From Streptomyces longispororuber (lineage in GTDB: Bacteria > Actinomycetota > Actinomycetes > Streptomycetales > Streptomycetaceae): a stretch of 64,000 nt of DNA. The position numbers were made by a program, and so were the translations under genes. Position 1 is the first letter of the stretch; every line of letters begins with the position of its first letter. Of this stretch, positions 16,560 through 24,944 are shown in pieces. The DNA lies in NCBI RefSeq assembly GCF_024448165.1, contig NZ_JAMOLN010000005.1, positions 40,604 through 104,603 on the forward strand, in the 5' to 3' direction. The notes beneath the pieces were generated by a model. The model was given only the letters and a program-made list of their open reading frames with translations. It did not search any database and had not been told where the DNA came from.

Positions 16560-17276
16560 ACCTACGCACCCACGGACATCATCGACGTCACACCCCGCCT
16601 CCGGATGCTGCGCTTCCCGGTGGGGCAGGCCTATCTGTGGCGCGACGGCGACGAGTTGACCCTGATCGACGCGGGCGCGCCCGGGGCGGGGCAGCCGATC
16701 GCGGAGGCCGTACGGGACTGGGGGCACGCCCCGCAGGACGTGCGGCGGATCGTGCTGACCCACTTCCACGAGGACCACGCGGGCGGCGCCGGGGAGTTCG
16801 CGCGGCTGAGCGGTGCCGAAGTGTACGCACACCGGCTCGACGCCCCTTTCGTGCGGGGCGAGAAGCAGGGCCCCGGCCCGGTCTTCGAGGACTGGGAGCG
16901 CCCGATCCACGCGCAGGCCCTCGCACAGCTCCCGCCCACCCCGGAGCATCCCGAATTCCCTTCGCCCGTGCGGGAGTTGACGGACGGCGACGTCCTCGAC
17001 CTCGGCGGTGGCGCGCACGTGGTCGGCGCGCCCGGGCACACCGACGGGTCGATCGCGCTCCATCTCCCCGACCACGGCGTGCTGTTCACGGGGGACGCCG
17101 TGGCGGTGTCGCCGGTGGACGGGCAGGTGATCCTCGGCGTGTTCAACCTGGACCGGGAGCAGGCGCTCGCCTCGTTCCGCCGGCTCGCCGCCCTGGACAG
17201 CGACGTGGCGTGCTTCGGGCACGGCGGCCCGGTGGTGGGCGGATCGGCGGCGGCGCTGCGGGCGGCGGCAGCCTGA
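16554..17276 (+). CDS. metallo-beta-lactamase fold hydrolase
   Basis: 240 residues. The zinc motif THFHEDHAGG (HxHxDH) lies near residues 63-72. Further ligands are the His in VVGAPGHTDGSIALH, the Asp in FTGDAVAV and a C-terminal FGHGGP. The protein is soluble; the family covers glyoxalase-II-like, lactonase-like and other hydrolases, so the substrate is open. The ATG at 16554 has no Shine-Dalgarno sequence and sits inside the right arm of a perfect 16-bp inverted repeat, so its expression is either leaderless or controlled by that stem. It is on the same strand as the dipeptidase, 74 bases downstream. Confidence 0.87.
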   Translation: MTTYAPTDIIDVTPRLRMLRFPVGQAYLWRDGDELTLIDAGAPGAGQPIAEAVRDWGHAPQDVRRIVLTHFHEDHAGGAGEFARLSGAEVYAHRLDAPFVRGEKQGPGPVFEDWERPIHAQALAQLPPTPEHPEFPSPVRELTDGDVLDLGGGAHVVGAPGHTDGSIALHLPDHGVLFTGDAVAVSPVDGQVILGVFNLDREQALASFRRLAALDSDVACFGHGGPVVGGSAAALRAAAA

Positions 17277-17303
17277 ACCAGTGAACTGGCAGAACCAGCT
17301 GAA

Positions 17304-18308
17304 CTAGCTGAACTGGTCGACCGGCACTCCGGCCTCCAGGTAGTGCGCGGCGCCGCGCTCCCGGGCACGCAGGGCCCAGCGCAGGCGCTCGAAGCGGACC
17401 GGCGGCAGCAGCCCGGCCGCCTCGGCCTCGGTGACGAACCGCCAGCCCCTCAGTTCCGGTCCCGGGAGCACCACTCGGCTGGCCGTGCCGCTGTCGAGGC
17501 GGCCGCCGTCGAAGAGCAGCCGCAGGCCCCCGTAGCGGGGCGCCACGGGCGGCTCCCAGTCGACGACCAACAGCCGCGGCACGTCGGTGAGTTGTATGCC
17601 GGTCTCCTCGGCGACCTCGCGCACCCCGGCACGCGCGGGGGCCTCGCCGGGCTCCACGACACCGCCGGGGAACTCCCAGCCGGGCTTGTACGTCGGGTCG
17701 ACGAGCAGCACCCGCCCCTCCTCGTCGAAGAGCAGCACGCCCGCGGCGACGGTCTCGGCAGTCGGCTCGGGCGTCTGCACGATGTCGCACAGGGGCGCGT
17801 CCCCGGCCCGGACGGCGGCGGCTATCCGGACAGCGGTCTCGTGCGGAGTCAGGGCTCCGTTGTCGACGGGATAGGCGTCGGCGGCGAGCCAGCCGTCGAG
17901 TGCGGCACGGTAGGGCTCGATGTCCGCGGGCGCCTCGCCTCCCGGATCACGGTCGCGCAGGATCGTTTCCCCTGGAGCAAGGAGCACATGGCACACGGGA
18001 ATCCGCCGGGCGGCGAGACCCCCGAAGATCTCGTCCCGGTACTCCTGGCGCAGCAGTCCCATCGGCACCACGAGCACCCCGCCGAGCTCGGCGAGGAGCG
18101 CGGCGGCGGTGTCGACGACGAGGCGTCGCCAGATCGGCAGGTCCTGGTGGTCGCTCACCTCGGCGAGCCGCTTGGGCGGCAGCAGCCGCTCCAGCTCGCC
18201 GTCGATGACCTCGGGGTCGAAGAGCGTGCAGTGGGGGATCAGGTCGATCAGCTCCCGCGCGGCGGTGGTCTTGCCCGCACGGGACGCCCCGTTGACCCAG
18301 ACGATCAC
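17304..18308 (-). CDS. P-loop kinase domain - NUDIX hydrolase fusion
   Basis: About 334 residues. N-terminal half: a P-loop NTPase with VNGASRAGKTTAA near residues 5-17, and FDPEVIDGELERLL, LLRQEYRDEIF and CHVLLAPGETILRDRD, resembling AAA_33/nucleotide-kinase-like or chloramphenicol-phosphotransferase-like domains. C-terminal half: a NUDIX domain with GGVVEPGEAPARAGVREVAEETGIQL, the full GX5EX7REUXEEXGU box. It may combine a kinase with a nucleotide-diphosphate hydrolase in one chain; the substrate is unknown. GTG 18308 is chosen because it has GGGGGAG upstream and starts right before the P-loop; an ATG at 18359 would add 17 residues. A second NUDIX gene lies just upstream on the same strand. 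Confidence 0.82.
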   Translation of the reverse strand: MIVWVNGASRAGKTTAARELIDLIPHCTLFDPEVIDGELERLLPPKRLAEVSDHQDLPIWRRLVVDTAAALLAELGGVLVVPMGLLRQEYRDEIFGGLAARRIPVCHVLLAPGETILRDRDPGGEAPADIEPYRAALDGWLAADAYPVDNGALTPHETAVRIAAAVRAGDAPLCDIVQTPEPTAETVAAGVLLFDEEGRVLLVDPTYKPGWEFPGGVVEPGEAPARAGVREVAEETGIQLTDVPRLLVVDWEPPVAPRYGGLRLLFDGGRLDSGTASRVVLPGPELRGWRFVTEAEAAGLLPPVRFERLRWALRARERGAAHYLEAGVPVDQFS

Positions 18309-18435
18309 GGCTCCCCCTCTTCGTCGGCCTCCTGAGGCTTGCCCGCAACACCCCGCCACGGAAACCAGGCCCTGATGAGGAGCCGGTTCCGTGGTCCGGG
18401 CGTCGCCCGTGGAGGGGGTCGCGGATCAGATCCGG

Positions 18436-18855
18436 TCACATCCGGCGCAGGCCGTCCACCGCGGCCGGGGACAGCATCGCGTCGTCGAGTTCGGCCAGCG
18501 GGATCCACTCCACCGCCTCGGTCGAGCCCGCCACCTCGACGACCTCGGGCAGGTCGCCCTTCAGCTCCACGGCGTAGAACAGGGCGATCAAGTGCCAGTG
18601 CACACCGCCTCGTTCGACGGTGTACGCGCGGCTGTCGACCAGGCGGGCGTCGACGAGCCGCAGGCCCGTCTCCTCGTACAGTTCACGGGCGAGGGCCTCC
18701 ACCGGCTGTTCGCCGTGGTCGATCCCGCCGCCCGGCAGATGCCACAGCCCCGGCGCGAACACCGGCGAGGCGTCCGAGAGCCGGGCGAGCAGCACATGGT
18801 CGTCCCGGCGGGCCAGCGCGTACGCGGACACCCGGGTCCGTGACCGAGCGGTCAT
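18436..18855 (-). CDS. NUDIX hydrolase
   Basis: 139 residues, a single NUDIX domain. The catalytic box begins GGGIDHGEQPVEALARELYEE and continues TGLRLV (GX5EX7REUXEEXGU with Leu-Tyr at the U position). WHLPGGG before the box is typical of MutT/ADP-ribose-type hydrolases. It presumably clears a nucleoside-diphosphate-linked compound. ATG 18855 has GAGAGGGG upstream. It lies on the same strand as the P-loop-NUDIX fusion, 127 bases away. A perfect palindrome CCATCGGCCGATGG (18878-18891) sits 22 bases upstream of the start. Confidence 0.87.
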   Translation of the reverse strand: MTARSRTRVSAYALARRDDHVLLARLSDASPVFAPGLWHLPGGGIDHGEQPVEALARELYEETGLRLVDARLVDSRAYTVERGGVHWHLIALFYAVELKGDLPEVVEVAGSTEAVEWIPLAELDDAMLSPAAVDGLRRM

Positions 18856-18877
18856 GGAGTTCCCCTCTCCGATTCAG

Positions 18878-18891
18878 CCATCGGCCGATGG
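18878..18891. promoter_or_regulatory. 14-bp perfect palindrome, possible operator
   Basis: CCATCGGCCGATGG, 22 bases upstream of the NUDIX start codon, within its promoter region. Confidence 0.4.
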
Positions 18892-19224
18892 TTCGGGGCA
18901 CTCTAACGATCGCCGCCGAGGCGTTCGGTGCGAGGGGGCGGCGCCCGCCTGCCGCCCGAGGAAGGTCACGACAGGCGGGCTCTCCGTGCCGGGTGGATGC
19001 GGGGTTCTCGGCACCACCCGTCCGGCTCCGGGCATCGGGGGGATCCCGGAGGCGACCGCGGGAGGACCGGTGAGCCGGGGCACGGACCGCTGCCCGACGG
19101 TCCACGACCGGCCTCTTTGCGGCCTCCCGCTGTTCCCGTGTGAGCAGTCAAGCGCAGCCGCGCGGAGCGCAGAAGCGTGTGTGCGGGCGAGGTGACGGCA
19201 TCCGATTCACACGGGGTGCGATGT

Positions 19225-19243
19225 GCGCACACGGGGTGTGCGC
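19225..19243 (-). terminator. hairpin after the phosphotransferase gene
   Basis: GCGCACAC / GTGTGCGC with a 3-base loop, 29 bases beyond the stop codon of the leftward gene. Confidence 0.45.
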
Positions 19244-19272
19244 TCGCGACCCTCCGTCGCCCGGGTCAGTCC

Positions 19273-20181
19273 TCAGCCGGCCAGCGCGGCGCGGATCTGC
19301 CGGGTGGTCTGCGCGGCGATCCGCGGGCTGGTGGCCGCGTACGCCGTGTAGGCGTTGAGTCCGGTGCACAGGGCCCAGCCGCGCCCGCGCAGCCAGGTCG
19401 CGTCGTCCACGTCCAGCGCGGCGCGGAAGGCGGTCCTGGGGACCGGCGACAGCAGGGTGAAGGCCGCCATCAGGTCGACGGCGGGGTCACCGAGGCCGCA
19501 TCCGCCGAAGTCGATGACGGCGGAGAGCCGGCCGCCGACGGTGAGCAGATTGCCGGTGTGGAAGTCGCCGTGGCACCAGACAGGGGGCTCCTGCCGGGCC
19601 GGGGCGGACAGCGCCCGGTCCCACAGGGCGGTCATCGCGGGCGCGTCGAAGACGCCGGCGGTCCGGCCGATGGCTTCCCTGGTCGCCGCGTCGCGGGCGG
19701 CGAGCCCCACGCCGTCCCGGACGGGCGGGGATCCGGGTCCGTCACCGCTGCCCGCCCCGTCGGGACCGATCGCCTGCAACGCCCGGAGGAATCCGGCGAG
19801 TTCACGGGCGGCCCGCGTCGAGTCGCCGAGGTCCCGCACGGTCGCCACCTCACCGTCCAGCCAGCGGGTAACCGCCCACGGCCAGGGGTAGCCGAGCGCG
19901 GGCCGGCCCACCGCGACGGGCACGGGGACGGCGAGCGGCAGGTCCGGGGCGAGCCGCGGGAGCCAGGCCGCTTCCTTCTCCGCCTGTCCCGCGGCGCCGG
20001 TGAAGCGGGGCAGCCGCACCGACAGTTCGTCCCCGAGCCGGTGGATGACGTGGTCCGAACCGGCCTCGTCGAGCACGGTGAGCGGGAGCCGCGCCCACTG
20101 CGGGCACTGGGTGTCGACGAGTCGCCGGACGAGCGCGGTGTCGATGACGGGTCGGACGTCGAGGTCACGCGCTGTGGTCAA
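19273..20181 (-). CDS. aminoglycoside phosphotransferase-family protein
   Basis: 302 residues of the APH/choline-kinase fold. The kinase-like motifs are WCHGDFHTGNLL near residues 200-211 (HxDxxxxN catalytic loop) and AVIDFGGCGLGDPAVDL (metal-binding DFG equivalent); the N-lobe segment WPWAVTRWLDGE forms the hinge. The start is TTG 20181, because AGGAG lies eight bases upstream and this gives the standard family N-terminus (LDVRPVIDTALVRRLV); an earlier in-frame ATG would add 48 low-complexity Pro/Arg residues. Many such chromosomal proteins are not resistance enzymes, so the substrate is open. It stands alone. Confidence 0.85.
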   Translation of the reverse strand: MTTARDLDVRPVIDTALVRRLVDTQCPQWARLPLTVLDEAGSDHVIHRLGDELSVRLPRFTGAAGQAEKEAAWLPRLAPDLPLAVPVPVAVGRPALGYPWPWAVTRWLDGEVATVRDLGDSTRAARELAGFLRALQAIGPDGAGSGDGPGSPPVRDGVGLAARDAATREAIGRTAGVFDAPAMTALWDRALSAPARQEPPVWCHGDFHTGNLLTVGGRLSAVIDFGGCGLGDPAVDLMAAFTLLSPVPRTAFRAALDVDDATWLRGRGWALCTGLNAYTAYAATSPRIAAQTTRQIRAALAG

Positions 20182-20552
20182 GTCGACTGCTCCTGCAAGG
20201 ACATGAGAGGGACGGAAGGGACGAAGGGAACGCGGAGCATGCGGCGAAGGCGGCACGGGTGGGGAGGGAGGGGCCTCGATCCATCTCAGCGCTTCGCGCG
20301 CCGCCTGTCGACCGATTTCCCGCACGTACGCACCCTTGACGCGTCAAGCCCCTTGCGGCCAATTCACTCCATCAAGTGATGCACCCTCGTCGGGAATCGT
20401 TACGGCACGACGTGACACGGTCACTCCCGGTACGGTGACCGCTCAGGCGCCCCAGCCCCCGGTGACCTCCCGATTCGTTCGCACACCGAGACGCAACGCA
20501 GCACGCCCGACTCCCCTCCGGAGCCGGCCGGTGCTTCGGCCCGGGGGGACCG
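20182..20552. other. 371-bp divergent intergenic region
   Basis: No gene is supported. The clearest feature is the perfect 12-bp palindrome TTGACGCGTCAA at 20336-20347, which also reads as a -35-like TTGACG in both directions, though no good -10 follows. Confidence 0.55.
20336..20347. promoter_or_regulatory. 12-bp palindrome TTGACGCGTCAA
   Basis: Perfect palindrome between the divergent phosphotransferase and STAS genes. A related CGTCAA-N5-TTGACG dyad lies at 21509-21525. Confidence 0.35.
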
Positions 20553-20981
20553 ATGCGACAGGGCAACCAGCAGGACTACCTCTCCGACGACTTCGGCGAT
20601 CACGAGCGGTTCGCCGACCTCTCCGGGGTCGAAGACGGTGCGCCCGCACCCGTGGTGCGGACGGTCGAGGACTGCGCCGTCGTCGAACTCGGCGGCGAGA
20701 TAGATCTGTTGGCGCTGCACCGGATGGCGGCGCTGGTCGAGACCGTGGCGGCGGGGCCCTACCGCGTCGTCGTGATCGATCTGACCGCCACCACGTTCTT
20801 CGACTGCTCGGGCCTCACGCTGCTGGTCCGGGCGAACCGCCGGGCCGCCGAGCACGGCGGCCGGGTCACGGTGGTCTGCCCCCACCGCCTCACCCTGCGC
20901 ATCATCGGGCTGGCCGGGCTCACCGACACACTGACACCGGTACCGACGCTGGCGGCGGCACTGGCACCTGAGGCCGGCTGA
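20553..20981 (+). CDS. STAS-domain anti-anti-sigma-type protein
   Basis: 142 residues: an acidic N-tail of about 35 residues, then a STAS domain. CAVVELGGEIDLLALHRM is the first strand-helix unit, and VVVIDLTATTFFDCSGLTLLVRANRRA contains the DCSG motif whose Ser is phosphorylated by an anti-sigma kinase in this family. It therefore probably sequesters a serine-kinase anti-sigma factor, although no RsbW-like gene is adjacent. ATG 20553 follows GGGGGA. Two further STAS genes lie at 51175 and 51933. Confidence 0.9.
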   Translation: MRQGNQQDYLSDDFGDHERFADLSGVEDGAPAPVVRTVEDCAVVELGGEIDLLALHRMAALVETVAAGPYRVVVIDLTATTFFDCSGLTLLVRANRRAAEHGGRVTVVCPHRLTLRIIGLAGLTDTLTPVPTLAAALAPEAG

Positions 20982-21131
20982 TCACATACGGCCCCCGGCT
21001 GCGGGCCACCGGGTACCGGTGCTCGCCTCGATCCTCATTGCTCAGGTCTTGCTCAATTCGTGATCGACTTCGGTCGGTCCGGGGCATGGTCACTGCACTG
21101 TCGGACGATCCGGTGCAATCGAGGAGGGGCC

Positions 21132-21356
21132 ATGGCCAAGGCAGTGCGGGCTTCCGTGGGTGACATGTGGATCAGCTGCCAGGTGTGCAAGGGCGACCTC
21201 TTCCGCGAGCGCGGCGTGAAGCTGAACAGCACCGGCGGGGAGTTCTTCAACCTGGCCTGGGCGGACGAGACCGCCACGGGCCTGATCTGCTGGCGCTGCG
21301 GCTTCGTCCACCTCTTCGTCAACCGACAGATCCAGCTGCACCGCGTCAAGGAATGA
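21132..21356 (+). CDS. small zinc-ribbon protein
   Basis: 74 residues with two knuckles, CQVC (residues 16-19) and CWRC (about 53-56), spaced as a zinc ribbon: WISCQVCKGDLF and GLICWRCGFVHLF. It has no membrane segment. ATG 21132 follows GAGGAGGGG. The fold resembles small nucleic-acid or protein-binding zinc-ribbon proteins found alone in Streptomyces; I cannot assign a function. Confidence 0.75.
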   Translation: MAKAVRASVGDMWISCQVCKGDLFRERGVKLNSTGGEFFNLAWADETATGLICWRCGFVHLFVNRQIQLHRVKE

Positions 21357-21657
21357 CCCGCGGCGCGTTCCGGCGGGACATCCGATGTCCGGTGAGGAGG
21401 CGCCGTTCGGCGGAGCTGCCGAGCGGCGACCGGGTTCGATCGCCCCCTTGCAGCGCAACCCAACACAACCGAACGCGCGATTGAGGCTTCACCGCCAACT
21501 TGCCGATGCGTCAAGGGCTTTGACGAGATTTCGCACATCTGCCGCCGCCTTCCTTCCGACCTCTTCCAACAGACTTCAACACGGCCTAACGTCAACGCGC
21601 ACGACTGACACGTACATGCCGTGATCCAATCTCTTGGAAGTACGGAGGAATGTGACG
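21357..21657. other. 301-bp gap upstream of the alpha-galactosidase
   Basis: No gene is supported. It holds a dyad CGTCAA-GGGCT-TTGACG at 21509-21525 and an A/T-richer stretch (21530-21620) likely to contain the alpha-galactosidase promoter; TAACGT near 21586 is a -10 candidate. Confidence 0.5.
21509..21525. promoter_or_regulatory. CGTCAA-N5-TTGACG dyad upstream of the alpha-galactosidase
   Basis: Six-base perfect arms about 135 bases before the start codon. It may be an operator for a sugar-responsive regulator; the same half-sites, fused, form the palindrome at 20336-20347. Confidence 0.35.
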
Positions 21658-23733
21658 ATGCGTCGTCTCCCCATCCGCAAGGACGCCACGGTCCGGCGAA
21701 GAGTCGTCGGAGCGCTGGCCGTCGGGGTGCTCTGCACCGGCGGCCTCGCGGCACTGCCCGCCGGTTCCGCGGCCGCCGCCCCCGCGGCCGCGCCACCCGC
21801 CTCTGCCGCCGCACCGGCCGACCCGTCCCCCGCCCTCGACGACGGTCTCGCCCTGACCCCGCCGATGGGCTTCAACAACTGGAACTCCACGCACTGTCGC
21901 GCCGACTTCGACGAAGCCATGGTCAAGGGCATCGCCGACATCTTCGTGGAGAAGGGCCTCAAGGAGGCCGGCTACCAGTACGTGAACCTGGACGACTGCT
22001 GGGCGCTGCCGGACCGTGACGCGAACGGCAAGCTGGTGCCCGACCCGGTCCGGTTCCCGGGCGGGATCAAGGCGGTCGCCGACTACGTGCACTCCAAGGG
22101 GCTGAAGCTCGGCATCTACACCAGCGCCGGGACGAAGACGTGCAGCGACATCGGGTTCCCCGGCGCGCTCGGTCACGAGTACAGCGACGCCCAGCAGTTC
22201 GCGGACTGGGGCGTCGACTACCTCAAGTACGACAACTGCAACAACCAGGGCGTGGACGCCAAGCAGCGCTACACGACGATGCGCGACGCCCTGCGCGCCA
22301 CCGGCCGCCCCATCGTCTACAGCATCTGCGAGTGGGGCTCGAACAAGCCGTGGGAGTGGGCCGCCGACGTCGGCCACCTGTGGCGCACCACCGGTGACAT
22401 CAGCGACAGCTGGGGTTCGATGCTGTCCCTGATGAAGCAGAACCTGCCGCTCGACCAGTACGCCGGACCCGGCCACTGGAACGACCCGGACATGCTGGAG
22501 GTGGGCAACGGCGGCATGACGGCCACCGAGTACCGCACCCACTTCTCGATGTGGTCGATCATGGCGTCGCCGCTGCTCATCGGCACGGACCTGCGGACCG
22601 CGTCCGACGAGACGTACGAGATCCTCTCCAACCACGACGTGATCGCCGTCGACCAGGACCCGCTGGGCAAGCAGGGTGCCGTGGTGTCGTCGGAGGGCGG
22701 CCGCTGGGTCGTGTCGAAGGAGATGAAGGACGGCAGCCGCGCCGTCGCCCTGTTCAACGAGACGGGGTCGGCGCAGCGCATCGCGACGACCGCGCGGGCG
22801 GTGGGACTGCCCGCGGCCGACGCGTACGTGGCCCGCGACCTGTGGCAGCACAAGAACTACAACTCGGCGGGCACCCTCGCCGCGACCGTCCCCGCGCACG
22901 GCACCGTGCTGCTGCGGGTGTCGGCCGACCCGAAGTGGGCGTCCTACCCGCCGGCGGCCGAACTCGGCCTGGGTGACGGCGTGTTCATGGAGCCGGGCGG
23001 ATCCGCGAAGGTCTCCAGCACGTTCGCGAACCTGGGCCGCAACGCGGCCCGCGACGTCTCCGTGTCACTGACCGGACCGTCCGGAGCGGACTGGAAGGTC
23101 GCGGCGGCCGGACCGACGAGCGCACCGGCGGTGCCGAGCGGCAAGTCCTTCGCGACGCCGTGGCGGGTGACCGTCCCCGCGGGCACCGCCACCGGCTCGT
23201 ACGATCTCACCCTGCGCGCGTCCTACCGCTCGCCGCAGGGCACCCGGGTCACGACCACGGTCCCAGTGACGACCCATGTGGCGACGGCGCCGCCCACCGG
23301 CACGTCCGCGCTGAGCGATCTCCCGTGGCTGGCGACCACCAACGGCTGGGGGCCGGTCGAGCGCGACACCAGCAACGGCGAGAGCGCGGCGGGCGACGGG
23401 AACCCGATCACGATCGACTCGGTGGTGTACGCCAAGGGACTCGGCGTACACGCCCAGAGCTCCGTCGACTACTACACGGCCCGGGCGTGCGAGCGGGTCA
23501 CCGCGAAGGTCGGGGTCGACGACGAGAAGGACACGAAGGGCACGGTCGCCTTCGAGATCTGGGCCGACGGCGCGAAGGTGGCCTCGACCGGTGTGCTCAC
23601 CAACGCCGATGCCGCGCAGGACCTTTCGGCTGATGTGACGGGCGCTCAGATGGTCCGCCTCGTCGTCACCGACGGCGGTGACGGGATCGACTCCGACCAC
23701 GCGGACTGGGCGGACGCCCAGCTGAGCTGCTGA
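21658..23733 (+). CDS. secreted GH27 alpha-galactosidase with NPCBM domain
   Basis: 691 residues. Residues 1-41 are a signal peptide (MRRLPIRKDATVRRR n-region, hydrophobic core, Ala-rich cleavage area), then an Ala/Pro linker. The GH27 barrel starts at LTPPMGFNNWNS (about 67). The nucleophile is Asp192 in DYLKYDNCN and the acid/base Asp247 in RTTGDISDSW. A C-terminal beta domain of clan GH-D follows, then a bacterial NEW3-type beta domain (about 440-540) and an NPCBM carbohydrate-binding domain with GVHAQSSVDYY. It releases terminal alpha-galactose from oligosaccharides or plant polymers outside the cell. ATG 21658 has GGAGG nine bases upstream. A tandem repeat and a strong hairpin follow. 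Confidence 0.95.
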   Translation: MRRLPIRKDATVRRRVVGALAVGVLCTGGLAALPAGSAAAAPAAAPPASAAAPADPSPALDDGLALTPPMGFNNWNSTHCRADFDEAMVKGIADIFVEKGLKEAGYQYVNLDDCWALPDRDANGKLVPDPVRFPGGIKAVADYVHSKGLKLGIYTSAGTKTCSDIGFPGALGHEYSDAQQFADWGVDYLKYDNCNNQGVDAKQRYTTMRDALRATGRPIVYSICEWGSNKPWEWAADVGHLWRTTGDISDSWGSMLSLMKQNLPLDQYAGPGHWNDPDMLEVGNGGMTATEYRTHFSMWSIMASPLLIGTDLRTASDETYEILSNHDVIAVDQDPLGKQGAVVSSEGGRWVVSKEMKDGSRAVALFNETGSAQRIATTARAVGLPAADAYVARDLWQHKNYNSAGTLAATVPAHGTVLLRVSADPKWASYPPAAELGLGDGVFMEPGGSAKVSSTFANLGRNAARDVSVSLTGPSGADWKVAAAGPTSAPAVPSGKSFATPWRVTVPAGTATGSYDLTLRASYRSPQGTRVTTTVPVTTHVATAPPTGTSALSDLPWLATTNGWGPVERDTSNGESAAGDGNPITIDSVVYAKGLGVHAQSSVDYYTARACERVTAKVGVDDEKDTKGTVAFEIWADGAKVASTGVLTNADAAQDLSADVTGAQMVRLVVTDGGDGIDSDHADWADAQLSC

Positions 23734-23808
23734 GTCGCCGATTCACTGAGCCGCTGAGCCGCCGAGTCACTGATTCACTGAGTCACTGAGTCACTGAGTC
23801 CTGACTCG
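23731..23808. repeat. short tandem repeat, CACTGAGT-like unit
   Basis: From the alpha-galactosidase stop codon onward the sequence is made of degenerate CTGAGYC/CACTGAGT units of about 8 bases, the cleanest copies at 23764-23800. It looks like slippage-generated DNA in the 3' untranslated region. Confidence 0.7.
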
Positions 23809-23822
23809 GCGAGAACCCTGCC

Positions 23823-23861
23823 CTGCGGGGAACGGGCCGGACCCCGGCGCGTTCCCCGCAG
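23823..23861. terminator. bidirectional hairpin terminator
   Basis: CTGCGGGGAACG and CGTTCCCCGCAG, perfect 12-bp arms with a 15-base spacer, located between the convergent alpha-galactosidase and methyltransferase genes. Confidence 0.7.
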
Positions 23862-23870
23862 CGCGCCGCG

Positions 23871-24737
23871 TCACCTCGCGCGCAGATAGCCGGAGTTGGC
23901 GACCTGACCGAGGAACGTCAGCCGGGTCGCGCCGGTCATGTGCTTCTCGTACGCCTCCCTGATGCCCGGCCACTTGGGGTGTCCGAAGTCGTCGAGCACG
24001 ACGATGCCGCCGGGCGCCACGATCTCCTCGGCCCACGCCAGATCCGCGGCGACGCCCGGTGCGGAGTGGTCGCCGTCGACGATGATCACTCCGTAGGCGC
24101 GGTCGGCGACCGCGGCGCGGACCTCGGCGTCTCCGGAGAAGCCCTGCTGGATCCGGGCCGCGGCGCCCGCCGCCCCCGCGAGGGCCAGGTTGGTGCGCAC
24201 CGCGGCGCCCCGCACCGGGGCGCCCGTCGGGTCGGCGCCCTCGGTGGTCCCCGGTTGCAGCTGCAGTCCGGCGAGCGGATCGACGATCGTCAGGCGCGGG
24301 TCGCGTCCCGCCCGCTCCAGCATCCGGATCAGGGCCGCGCCGAACATCCCGTACAGGGTGCCGATCTCCAGGACGTCGTCGTTCGGCGGGTCGAGGAGCG
24401 GGACCGCGGAGAGCTTGCCGCAGATGTTCATGGTGCCGCCGGCGATCCGGCCCACGCCGAGCGCCTCCAGCGCCATGAGGAGCCGGAACGCCTGGGCGAC
24501 GTTGCGCTCGGCGCCGGCCGGGTCGCCGGTGACGCGCCCCAACTCCTCGACGAGACGGTCGAGATGGACCTGGGCGGGCAGCCGGGACGGGCCGCGGCCG
24601 GTGCCGTCGAGCAGGAGTTCCAGGGGACGCTGCCGGTTGCTCAGGGGACCGACCCGGCGCTCGATGCGCTGGTCGATGAGATCGGCGACGGGGCGCAGGG
24701 CGCGCCGGGCGGCTTTGCTGGTGAGTAGCGCTCGCAT
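23871..24737 (-). CDS. class I SAM-dependent methyltransferase-like protein
   Basis: 288 residues. An N-terminal helical part (residues 1-110) is followed by a Rossmann-type methyltransferase domain: DDVLEIGTLYGMFGAALIRML is motif I (a Gly-rich loop, slightly divergent), RLTIVDPLAG motif II, and YGVIIVDGDHSAPGVAADL and GGIVVLDDFGHP motifs IV and V. The DGDH and DD pairs resemble O-methyltransferase/Methyltransf_24 proteins. The substrate is unknown. ATG 24737 is chosen over an ATG at 24851 because GAGGG lies upstream and the earlier stretch looks non-coding. Confidence 0.82.
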   Translation of the reverse strand: MRALLTSKAARRALRPVADLIDQRIERRVGPLSNRQRPLELLLDGTGRGPSRLPAQVHLDRLVEELGRVTGDPAGAERNVAQAFRLLMALEALGVGRIAGGTMNICGKLSAVPLLDPPNDDVLEIGTLYGMFGAALIRMLERAGRDPRLTIVDPLAGLQLQPGTTEGADPTGAPVRGAAVRTNLALAGAAGAAARIQQGFSGDAEVRAAVADRAYGVIIVDGDHSAPGVAADLAWAEEIVAPGGIVVLDDFGHPKWPGIREAYEKHMTGATRLTFLGQVANSGYLRAR

Positions 24738-24944
24738 GGTTCGGTGACCCTCACATGTAGAGGACGACGTAACGGCGTGCACGTGGGGGAACGCTGTGGG
24801 GGCGCTGTGTTCCTGGGACAGTAGGGGAACAACAGTCCACACTTCAAGCATTGCGGGAGAAGCCCGCGATGCCCGGAAATCGCGTATGACTTCCGGGCAG
24901 ATCGCAGGTGAACCAGACGGCTCCGTGAGCCGCTCGACGCCGTG

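Larger units (their letters stand above)
18856..19272. other. 417-bp gap upstream of the NUDIX gene
   Basis: No gene is supported. It contains the 14-bp palindrome CCATCGGCCGATGG at 18878-18891, a possible operator for the NUDIX gene, and a hairpin GCGCACAC-GGG-GTGTGCGC at 19225-19243 just downstream of the phosphotransferase stop, probably its terminator. Confidence 0.6.

Noticed and set aside
13726..16569. A 947-codon minus-strand frame extending the flavoprotein through the dipeptidase gene
   Set aside because: Only the last 415 codons match a flavoprotein. The rest is Arg/His-rich antisense of the M20 dipeptidase, which has all its catalytic residues.
17277..17327. Short direct repeats of AGCTGAACT around the end of the P-loop-NUDIX gene
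   Set aside because: Too short and partly coding; arms of only five bases, so not a convincing terminator or operator.
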